Shown: positions 43,951-64,000 of the stretch, in pieces
Layout: the number at the start of each line of letters is the position of its first letter
Numbering within the stretch: position 1 is the first letter of the stretch
NCBI GenBank assembly: GCA_007922305.1
Contig: ML677366.1
Coordinates: 17,088,338 to 17,152,337 of the forward strand
Length of the DNA: 64,000 bases
Source: Dermatemys mawii
Taxonomy: Eukaryota; Chordata; Testudines; Dermatemydidae
Direction: 5' to 3'
Notes under the pieces: model-generated
The model's database searches: none
Seen by the model: the letters and a program-made list of their open reading frames with translations, nothing else
Told to the model about the DNA's origin: nothing
Program-made: the position numbers and the translations under genes

Positions 43951-46900
43951 CAGCGTGGTGCATCAGGATGACTTCTTCAAGGTGAGTGGCCCGTGGGGGA
44001 GCCTGTACATGAGGTGACCCAGGACTCCTGGGCACCACGATCTGCTTCCTGCCCATGGGCAAAGGTGTTTGTCACTGGTACATCCTGTGCTGCTGGGTGG
44101 GCTGGGGCCAGCTGTGTGGCTGGTGGATAAGCTCCTGGGCAGTGTCCTGATGACTTTCCACTTTCTTGGAGTGCTCCATTCTAGTGGGAAGATAAAGGAG
44201 CCAAGTGCTTTATCGTTTGTTACTGCTTCTTATCTTGCCACAAACAAACCTGGTGGTGGGTTAAGGCACTTGCATGCAATGGGATGTTTTCCAGAGAAGT
44301 GCTGATCTTTAATCTCACTTTAAAATGAAAGTTCAGTTTTGCAGCAGCCTGTCGGACTGATGCTGTTCTCTTTATCACTATTTCAGCCCCAGGACGACAT
44401 AGAAGTTGAAGATGGATTTAAACAGTATGATGGTAAGGGACTGCTTATTGAACCGTCCATGTAGAAACTGTAACTCTTAACAGGATAAATGTTGTATCTG
44501 TCCTGTTCATTTTGCTTTTCTTCAGGTGACTCTTCTGATAGGGATAGCACTTGATTACTTTTCTGGGCTTTTGTCTTAGTTATTAGTGCCTTGGATATGG
44601 AAGCTATGATGAGTACCATCTACGCTTGGATGAAAAACCCAATTAAGTTTGAACGCTCACATGGCATCAATAACACCTTGGATGCCAAAATATTACAGTA
44701 TTCAGAAGAGGGAGATGAAACAATCCATATTCTTATTGTAGAAGGCTTTCTTCTTTATACTTACAGGTAACTAAAGACTTACTAGTTATCAGGTATATTG
44801 TAATTCTGGTTGATATGGATTTTGTTTTCTGTTAGGTAAAGTTGCAGGAAGTCAAACTGATACTTAAAACTAGAGTTGGGCAAATAACAGATTTTTCTGT
44901 TTGCTGGTAATTCTGAAAAATACAAAATTGTTTTGAAACAAATCTAAAAATTGCAAAATAGTTGGCCAATTTTAAAAAATCCATATTGGGTCAAACAAAA
45001 CATCCCATTTGTCCAAGAACATATTGTTTCAGGCATTTTTAAAGGGCTAAATTCATGAAATGGGTCAGGAGAAGGTGGTTTCCCCTTATAAACTTTGGTC
45101 AAGTGATTAGGGAACTCGCCTGGGATGTGAGAGGACAGATTCAATTTCACCCTCAACCTGATGCAGAGAAGGGATTTGAACATTGGTCTCCACATTGCAG
45201 GAGAGTTCCTGACTCTCAGGCTATAGGATATGCTGGTGGCAGATTTCTCAGTCTCTCCCTTTGAAACTGTTCCACTTCCAGTAATTGGTCATTGGAGCAG
45301 GGTCTTGAATATTGATCTCCCACCTCCTTAGTGAGTGCCACAGCCACCAAACTATAGGGTAATTTTCACTTTCCCTACCGCTGACTGACTATTGTCATGA
45401 ACGACAAATACCTTAATAATAACCACTAAGCTAAAGGTCTAGCACACACCTAGCTCTTGTACACTATTTTTCATCGGTAGATCTCAAAAGCATATCGCCT
45501 TCTATTTATTGTCACAATGCCCCTAGGGAAGTTAGAGAAGTATTAGTCCTATTTTATAGATGGAACTGAGGCACAGCTAAATGACTTGCCACTTGGTTCT
45601 CTCAAGTCCTAGGCCAGTGCCCTTACTACTGAATCACCCCATCTTGTTCTGATCATTTTATGAATTGCATCTACATCCTCGGAGGGAGGGAGAATTTTGG
45701 CAAAACTTTTTGGCATATTATTGTTAAACTTGCAAATAGTTTCAGGTTGACTAAAACTGCAATTATTATTAATAAACCACATCTAAAAAAACTTCACTCA
45801 GCTCTACTTACAATTTGTATGCTTAACTTTAAGTGGCACTTAAAATTATTGGAATTGTCATACCATCATCAGACAGCCCATGTAACTGGGTATCCTGCTG
45901 ACAGTTGCCAATCAGAAATCATAGGAAGGTGTAAAAATCCCCACAAATGCTCTTACTAATGTTGCACCTTTAGTTCTTGTGCAGATCAAGTAGAGTAGCT
46001 GTAAAATGTACAAAAACTAGAGAATTTCTTTTTCAGACCATTGATTGAGATATTCAACCATCGGTACTTTCTTTCCATTCCATATGAAGAATGCAAGAGG
46101 AGGAGGAGGTAGACTTTCATTTTTTCTAAAATAATCCATAAAGTAATCTGGTAATTATTACATTTTATTTATAAAGCTCTTTTTGTTCAGGCCACAGTAG
46201 AGAGGATGCTTGAGAGAATCTTAGATTTACTGTGTTAGACATTTAGTTGCATACGCCTTGGTATCTGAGAACTTCCTGCAAAGTTTTAGAAACATGCTAG
46301 CTCCGGGGTGGGCAAACACGGCCCATGGGCCGCATGTGGCCCACCAGCCATTTTTATCTGGCCTCCGGGGGCGCGGTGCCAGTGGTCCCGTGCTCCCGGG
46401 CCGGCCGAGCGGGGAGCAGCGGAGCCCCACACTCCGAGGGTGGGCCGAGCACGGTTCGCCATCGGGGCCCCGAACCAGGGCGCCTGGCAGCACAGGGCTC
46501 ACCAGTGGGGCCCTGGGCTGGGGCGCAGCGCCGCGAGCTGTGGGGTCCCAAGCTGGGGCACCGGGCAAAGCACTGTGAGCCAGGACCCCATGCCGGGCCC
46601 TGACCGGAGTACTACAAGCCACGGGGCCCCACAACCTCAGGCCGGGGCGCTGGATGGAGTGCCGCCAGCTGTGAGGCCCCCATGGCGGAGTGCCCGGCTG
46701 AGCAAGGTAAGAAGGCGGAGGGGGGCTTAGGTGGTGAGGTCAAAGGGGATGGTGGTTAGGGTCGGGGGTCTAGGGAGGGGTCAGTCAAAGAGAAAAGGGG
46801 CTTAGATAGGAGGTGGGTGCCAGGGTAGGGGGTGGTTAGGGTGGGAGGGGTGTCTCGGGAGGGGGCACTCGGAACAAAGAGCAGGAGGGCTTAGGGATTG

Positions 46901-49589
46901 ATATCCCAGGGGGTGGTGGTTAGGGTGGGGGGGTTTCAGGATGGGGCAGTCGGGGAAGAAAGAGCAGGGGGGCCTAGATAGGGGGTAAATTCCAGGTGGG
47001 AGGGGAGTTAGATTGTGGGGGAGTCTCTGGAGGGGGCAGTCAAAGGACAGGGAGCGGGGAGGAGGGGTTGGATGTGGGTGGGGGTCAGATATGGTGCGGG
47101 GGCAAGCTGTTTGGGGAGGCACAGCCTTCCCTACCCAGCCCTCCACACACTTTTGAGCCCCTATGTGGCCCTCGGGCCAAAACGTTTTGCCCACCCCTGT
47201 GCTAGCTGGTACCAAAAGCCAATATATAACTAAAATGAGCCCCAAAGCTCAAAGGACGAGAGATGCAAAAGAATGCAGTCTGAATGGTTTGGATTATGGC
47301 TTTCTAGACAATTTCTTGCCATTGTCTTCATTATTGTGGCTTCAGGATTTAAGAATTGCCTACGTGAGAATACAGGAACTCCTCACTTAAAGTTGTCCGG
47401 GTTAATGTTGTTTCGTTGCTGATCAATTAGGGAACGTGCTTGTTTAAGGTTGTGCAATGCTTCCTTCTAATGTCGTTTGGCAGCCTCCTGCTTTGTGCAC
47501 TTCGTGCAAGAAAAGCAGCCTGTTGCAGTTAGCTGGTGGGGGCTTGGAACTAGGGTGCACTGGCAGCCCCCCATCAGCTCTCCCATTCGCTCCCCACACC
47601 CCTAAGTTCCCTGTGCAGCAGCTGCTCAGCAGGCTATCAATTGCTGGCAGTTCAGCTGTCCCTCCCACCACTGCCATGTGCTGTACCTGCCCTCTGCCTT
47701 GGAGTTGCTCTCAGGAGCCTCCTGCTTGCTCTGGGGGAAGAAGTAGGGGAGCTAATGTCAGGGTATCCACCTGCTCCTGCACCCCACTTACCCCATCTTC
47801 CATGGAGCAGGGGGAACACACTACATGATAGCAGCTGCAGCTCAGCTTGCTGATATAATGAACAAGACAGTGTACTTAATCTATCTGCCCTTCCTCCTGC
47901 CTTATAGATGTGAAAGTTAACCCTTGAGGGCTCAGTTCATCATTTAGCAGTAAGGTATTCCCTGGGAACTATCGCACCCTCTGACTTCACCACCTCAACC
48001 AAGCTTCACAATAATCACTGCTGTGTACCAGTGTTGTTTGTTTAAAACTTATACTGTGTGTGTATATAATATAATCTTTTGTATCATGAAAAAAAATTCC
48101 CTGGAACCTACTCTCCCCCTGTAAACATTAATTCTTATGAGGAAATTGGATCCACTTAACATTGTTTGGCTTAAAGTCACACTTTTCAGGAACATAACTA
48201 CAATGTTAAGTAAGGAGTTCTTGTTTTTTTAATTGTAAAATTGCCAGTCAGTATCCTGCTGTTTAAAATTAATAGTAGACAGCTATCTTTTCCCTTCATT
48301 GCTTTACCAGAAACTAAGGTTTTGGGCCTTGGATTTGATCAAACTTCAGCCACTGTTGGTTCAGCCCTAGTATCGGTGCAAACTCCTTCTGTAAGAAGGC
48401 AAAGCACTCTTTGCACTAATGGAGCTTACTCCTTCCTGAAAGCCAGTTACGCTTTACTGGTGAAAACAGCTACTTGGCCTCTCTCCACTAGGGACTGGCC
48501 CCATTCAAAGTTCAAAACATGAAAGTTTCTCTTCTGCTTTATGCCATAATTTAATGCATGATGTTCAAAAGCTACAGCAATTCTTGATATGAACTAGTAT
48601 CATGTAAGTAAAGTTAGTTGATGCAGAGTGCTGAGAATCTTAATCTATCACCTCTGCAACTTGACATACCTGTCATTGTACTTCATTATTCTGTTGTGTC
48701 TTCAATCTTGTTGCAGCCAATACATAACACAAATATCAACTTTAATAAAAATTCTGAGAATGGAATGTCAAGATAATTAGTTTTGATGTGGTGGTGGGTA
48801 AAGAGATGGAGTGCACTCAATCTAGACTTCTTACTTGTAACCAGAAATACTTATGTACTACTATCTTTATAATTTCTAGTTCAAGGAACTACACTGTACC
48901 AGATCCTCCCGGCCTGTTTGATGGCCATGTCTGGCCCATGTATGTTAAACATAAGAAAATAACGGAAGACCTCAAAGTTGATGTAGGTAAGTATCTTGGG
49001 TGGTGGAAGCTCAAAACTAGTGTATAGGGAAATTTGTTTTTACTGTCTGCTCTGGGAGAGGGGGTACAATTTAAATAATGCAGTGAGTAGATTTAAACTA
49101 GTGCTACTTGTGATGTATCTAAGGCAGTTGGCCTCTGTTTAAAAAAAAAATCTAGAGGTTTGACAGGATTGTAATTCTAGGATATTATCAGGATGTTTGT
49201 CTTCATTCAGAAATGTCTCAGTTTTAACACTTTTTAATATTCAAGTTCAACTGGATGGAACAAACTCAAAGGAGGAGCTGTTTAATGAAGTTTATGCACA
49301 GATCCAGAACAAGATTGAGACACTGCTGATTATGCAGGTAAAAAAAACAAACATTGTGGTTAAGCAAAGGCAAACTGGCTTAATGTTTCTAAAATGAACA
49401 AGAGTGACTTTTTAAATACTACTTTCAGAAACTCAGTGATTTGTAGTTCTATTCAGTGGAAGGGGGACTACTAATGTTGTCAGACAGGAAAACAAAGCTG
49501 TTACTTCTGTAGACTATTGTAAATAAGCCTCAACTGTCTATAAATTTATATTGTCAAACCCTGAAATTTCCTTCTTTTTACAGAGATAG
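43678..49589 (+). CDS. NMRK2-like: Nicotinamide riboside kinase, NMRK2-like
   Basis: Phosphorylates nicotinamide riboside to NMN in NAD+ salvage. Eight exons join in frame: 43678-43703, 43891-43981, 44387-44432, 44580-44766, 46037-46108, 48880-48986, 49246-49337, 49584-49589 (627 nt, 208 aa). Walker A is GVTNGGKTT (9-17), the catalytic-Asp segment HQDDFFKPQD (33-42), and the LID/substrate region [20 protein letters not shown] then GHVWPMY. NMRK2-type signatures are [21 protein letters not shown] and [20 protein letters not shown] is NMRK1-like. At 208 aa it lacks the long C-terminal tail of human NMRK2 (230 aa) and carries a longer insert ([18 protein letters not shown]). Human NMRK2 lies on 19p13.3, yet here the gene sits between SPPL2A and SQOR, so it may be NMRK2 relocated or a third paralogue. 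Confidence 0.92.
43891..43981 (+). CDS. NMRK2-like: NMRK coding exon 2 (Walker A, catalytic Asp)
   Basis: 91 nt, [20 protein letters not shown] then [10 protein letters not shown]. Acceptor CCCTAG, donor GTGAGT. Confidence 0.96.
44387..44432 (+). CDS. NMRK2-like: NMRK coding exon 3
   Basis: 46 nt, [15 protein letters not shown] plus one base. Acceptor TTTCAG, donor GTAAGG. Confidence 0.95.
44580..44766 (+). CDS. NMRK2-like: NMRK coding exon 4
   Basis: 187 nt, [20 protein letters not shown], then the variable insert, then [14 protein letters not shown]. Acceptor CTTAG, donor GTAACT. Confidence 0.95.
45090..45400. repeat. Degenerate SINE-like sequence
   Basis: GTGATTAGGGAACTCGCCTG then GGATGTGAGAGGACAGATTC resembles tRNA-type A and B boxes. 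AAGGGATTTGAACATTGGTC looks like an antisense B box. Too diverged to classify. Confidence 0.35.
45480..45640 (+). repeat. MIR-like fragment
   Basis: TTTTATAGATGGAACTGAGG then CACAGCTAAATGACTTGCCA follows the MIR core. Confidence 0.55.
46037..46108 (+). CDS. NMRK2-like: NMRK coding exon 5
   Basis: 72 nt, [20 protein letters not shown] then RRR, ending in AG of a split Ser codon. Acceptor TTTCAG. The donor lies within an AGG run and its position is fixed by the phase of exon 6. Confidence 0.94.
46303..47199. mobile_element. hAT element, 897 bp, perfect 8-bp duplication
   Basis: Ends CCGGGGTGGGCAAAC and GTTTTGCCCACCCCTG, flanked by TGCTAGCT on both sides (46295-46302 and 47200-47207). The interior is GC-rich with G-rich tandem units of about 80-90 bp at 46690-47100. 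No transposase remains, so it is non-autonomous. Confidence 0.92.
47373..48223. mobile_element. DNA transposon, CAGTAACTCCTCACTTAA family, complete copy
   Basis: Ends CAGGAACTCCTCACTTAA and TTAAGTAAGGAGTTCTTG are inverted repeats agreeing at about 16 of 18 positions. The inside matches 24517-24915. A target duplication is not clear. Confidence 0.8.
48880..48986 (+). CDS. NMRK2-like: NMRK coding exon 6
   Basis: 107 nt, [20 protein letters not shown] then [15 protein letters not shown]. Acceptor TTCTAG, donor GTAAGT. This is the most conserved NMRK2-type block. Confidence 0.96.
49246..49337 (+). CDS. NMRK2-like: NMRK coding exon 7
   Basis: 92 nt, [20 protein letters not shown] then [10 protein letters not shown]. 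Acceptor TTCAAG is weak but is the only one that keeps VVQLDGT in frame. Donor GTAAAA. Confidence 0.92.
49584..49589 (+). CDS. NMRK2-like: NMRK terminal coding codons
   Basis: After acceptor TTTTTACAG the reading frame is AGA TAG, giving a C-terminal Arg and stop. If intron 7 were retained, the frame would instead run on for about 20 codons to a stop near 49395. Confidence 0.75.
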   Translation, partial: R

Positions 49590-49780
49590 ACAGGCGGCTG
49601 ATGGATTCCCATGATCTGAAAAGAAGTCTTAACACTAACTCCTTTTTATGCGTACCGGACTTTGGCAGTTAAGCTTCAGCTTCTGTTCAGATTTCCTTTT
49701 AACTTTTTAAACTTTGTTCAGCTTTCACCTGAAACTCATGCAGTTAAACATGGTCTTGATTAAAGCATTTCCCCTCAGTG
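49590..49780 (+). other. NMRK2-like: NMRK 3'UTR
   Basis: Noncoding sequence from the stop to just past ATTAAA at 49759-49764, the nearest poly(A)-signal variant. Longer alternative 3' ends are possible. Confidence 0.45.
49759..49764 (+). terminator. Candidate NMRK poly(A) signal (ATTAAA)
   Basis: ATTAAA 170 bases after the stop, followed by T- and GT-containing sequence. Confidence 0.4.
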
Positions 49781-51474
49781 AAGTCTCTGTAGCTTAGTTC
49801 ATGCTTAATGTTTGAGACAAGCTTCCATATCTCAGATATAGAGAACTAGTTGTGTCCTTGAATGGGCCTGTATTTTAAGTTTATATACATTTATTTAGAC
49901 TTATTTTGACTTCTTGAATATGGTAGCGCATGTGCCAGTTGGAGGTATTATGGTAATGCATGGTTAATAGGTCCATACTCTAAGTTACAGCTGTATGCTT
50001 CCTAGTAACAATGCTTCCCAATCAATGCTGAAGGAAAGCGTAAAAATAATCTAAAGTGACTACACATGAGATGCTGTTGGTCAGCACTGATGAGAGGCAG
50101 GTAAACTTGAAGAAATTCTCTGATTAGAAAATGGTTTGTGGTGAAATGAAGTGATTTTTTTTCTAAAACTAAAAGTTGTCTTCTGATCCCTCCTTAACAC
50201 AGTTTAAGCAGTCATCTGTTCTCTAATCTATTCCCCATTCTTTCTTTGTTTTAAATTAAACTAACATTCTTAAGGAATGGTAGTATTGTGTAACTTTAAA
50301 GTACGTTAGGTGAAAGGGCTAAAATTTGATACCACACCCTCAATTTAGCAGTTATCTATCCAGGGTAGCTTCTATCAACTGCCACCTCAGAATAAATCCA
50401 ATATTTCACAGTATGGGCCAGAACCCTATTGATGCAGTGACTTCTGAACTTCCTCCCAGCCATGGCTTTAGCAGACTTACAGCTTCACTTGGCTCTGAAA
50501 TTGACATTGACCACTTCAATCTATCAGCACACAATCACCTTCCATCATAATACCCTTCACTGCTGTCTTTCCTGTGGCATTTGACAGCCTGAGGAGAAAA
50601 TTTCTCTTGCAGAGTTCCCCCAATCGTGCTATGAGGCAGAAAGATTCATTCCTTCCTGCTCCAAAAACCTACTGGCTGGGGTGGAGAAAAACAATACACC
50701 CCCTAACATAAGCATGGAGGACAGGGGGGAAATGGAGGATTGCAAGAAGCCCCTGCTGTGTGCAATAAGTTTGACCTATAAAAAGCAACAGTATGCTCCA
50801 ATTAAAAGTATATTTAATTAAGGGAAGGCACCACTTTTAGTACTACCCCAACCATGAATGCTATGAGAAACTAATCAGTAAAGGAAGTCTCAGTCCTCAG
50901 TATTGTACACATAACCAAACTTCCCCTTTCCTGTCAGTTTAAGTCTTGGTCTAGACATGCCTAACCTCCAGTCAGGATAAACAGAGGCCTGTTCTGTGAT
51001 TACTGCTGAAACCCAAACTTCCTTTAACTTGACAGGAAACTAGATCAGGCTGATATAGAATAAATTATTTTCAGCTACTAGACAATTAGAGATCCAGTAT
51101 TTTGAACTGAAACACCATGTAGATCACTTATCTGCATGGGTAGACTAATAGATGTCTTAAAAGAACAAAAGTTTGATATATTTAAGATTGGAAGGTATAT
51201 CGCACAGTTATTATGTAGCTCCCATTGTTTCCATGCTAAGTGTACAAAGTAACAAAGATGCAGAAGGCTTTAGTAAGTAAATGTACGTAGAGTGGGATCT
51301 TAAAGACAATCAGTTATTGAGAATTGGGTTCAGACTCACTCCTTTGTCTTACAGTATGCTGGTGTGGTACCAATCAGCAGAAGATATCTGCTATCACTTC
51401 CACCCTAATGTTCCACCATTAACCACAATGACATTTAAGTAACAAGACATCTCACATTAATTTTGAATTCAAGG
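49781..51474. other. Convergent intergenic gap between NMRK and SQOR
   Basis: The two genes face each other tail to tail. AT-rich; no ORF or clear repeat. Either 3'UTR may extend further into it. Confidence 0.55.
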
Positions 51475-51480
51475 TTTAAT
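51475..51480 (-). terminator. Candidate SQOR poly(A) signal (ATTAAA)
   Basis: ATTAAA on the minus strand about 150 bases past the stop. Other signals further left are possible. Confidence 0.3.
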
Positions 51481-51627
51481 TCTCACCAGAAGAGAAACTT
51501 GGTCTGTGATACATTAAGTACAATAGCCACAGAAGTATATGCTCCTGTTATTTTTGAGAGAACAGTGTGGGTTTTAAACATTGTTCCTTGGCTTAGTTCT
51601 GGCCAGTAAGCAAACGTGACTGGATCA

Positions 51628-63307
<11,680 letters not shown>

Positions 63308-63312
63308 TTAAT

Positions 63313-64000
63313 CTACAAGATAAGGAAAGGCATTGATGAGAACAAAGAGAAATGAGGGGCTGCATGTGCTGTGGGAATGAATTATAGTTGGTTGGTAGTG
63401 GATTGTAGAGTTCACCATAATGGACTGTGTGGTTTTAAATATTATAAGCACCACCCAAAGCATGGGATAGATGCTCACAGAATGTATATTTTAATAACCA
63501 AAATAAATACAAACATACAAGCATTTTATTTTTTCTTATGTGCTGAGACTCTTCCCAGGCTTCACAATTACACCAGGAATTTCCACTTTTATGCTGTTTT
63601 CGGGATGTGTGTGTTGCGCTCAATTCTTGCAGGAGAAATGAAAGACTCTCAGCTTGGGTCTTGGCAAAGAGGAAAGCAAAGATAATTCAGTGGAATGACA
63701 GGTGTGGCCCTTATCTGTTTTAAGACCCTAAACCTATTATGTATTTTTAAAAGATTCAGTTCCCCGTCCACAATCACTATTTAGCATCTAGGTCAACAAG
63801 TTATTAAGATGAATGTTACCAGATACAAAGTTCAACCCCATTCCTATCCACTCCTGAAATGACTAAAACAAATGTGAAATTGAATAATAAAGAGAGACAC
63901 TGTTCTAGTCTATAGCAAGTTATAAATCATTACCAAGCTTTATTTTAACTTTTATTGCAATTAACCCAATACCAACATACATGACTTTAACAGAGGGAAA
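63313..64000 (-). other. Probable SQOR 5'UTR intron
   Basis: An acceptor at 63313 implies an upstream noncoding exon. This stretch is AT-rich with no CpG island, so the SQOR promoter is likely beyond the window. Confidence 0.45.

Larger units (their letters stand above)
44767..46036 (+). other. NMRK intron 4
   Basis: Contains a degenerate tRNA/SINE-like stretch (45090-45400) and a MIR-like piece (45480-45640). Confidence 0.55.
46109..48879 (+). other. NMRK intron 5
   Basis: 2.8 kb, of which about 1.75 kb is two DNA transposons (46303-47199, 47373-48223). The 48240-48520 stretch is repeat-like but unassigned. Confidence 0.6.

Noticed and set aside
46227..47245. Several ORFs of 90-147 aa on both strands
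   Set aside because: All lie within the non-autonomous hAT element and its G-rich tandem interior.
48241..48522. 93-aa plus-strand ORF in NMRK intron 5
   Set aside because: Ends are not splice-compatible with NMRK phases and no family is recognised; probably repeat sequence.

Overview
This is vertebrate nuclear DNA. Genes are split into short exons with consensus GT-AG junctions, there are two CpG-rich promoter regions, and most of the remaining sequence is interspersed repeats. The repeats are a CR1 LINE, MIR/CORE-SINE-like pieces, many hAT-type elements with 8-bp target duplications, Harbinger-like MITEs and a solo LTR. This mix, as I remember it from reptile genomes, points to a non-avian reptile, most probably a turtle. 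That identification is an inference.

Four protein genes can be assembled exon by exon, with every reading frame closing across its introns. (1) SPPL2A, minus strand, first coding exon at 25858-25920, running left out of the window. Twelve coding exons are visible (419 codons plus 1 nt), including both catalytic aspartates (YD and GFGD); the last ~100 residues, with the PAL motif, lie beyond position 1. (2) A CDC42 small-effector (SPEC/CDC42SE) paralogue, minus strand, 35099-38644, three coding exons, 76 aa, with an intact CRIB motif but without the N-terminal Cys-Cys pair. (3) A nicotinamide riboside kinase closest to NMRK2, plus strand, 43678-49589, eight coding exons, 208 aa. (4) SQOR (sulfide:quinone oxidoreductase), minus strand, 51628-63295, nine coding exons, 450 aa, with the two catalytic cysteines at residues 201 and 379.

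Layout: 1-25.9 kb SPPL2A; 25.4-26.45 kb its CpG-rich 5' region; 26.5-34 kb intergenic and repeat-rich; 34.1-38.6 kb the CDC42SE-like gene; 38.7-43.1 kb repeats and upstream sequence; 43.1-43.9 kb a CpG island with four CCAAT boxes between the CDC42SE-like gene and the divergently oriented NMRK gene; 43.7-49.8 kb NMRK, whose intron 5 is largely two DNA transposons; 49.8-51.5 kb the convergent NMRK/SQOR gap; 51.5-64 kb SQOR.

The four genes do not form one pathway. The most notable feature is the block itself. SPPL2A lies on human chromosome 15 and its paralogue SPPL2B on 19p13.3, where NMRK2 also lies. CDC42SE1 and CDC42SE2 lie on chromosomes 1 and 5. Members of all three families on one 60-kb block suggest that the NMRK and CDC42SE genes here may be extra whole-genome-duplication paralogues kept in reptiles and missing from mammals. 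That is an inference to be tested by phylogeny and synteny.
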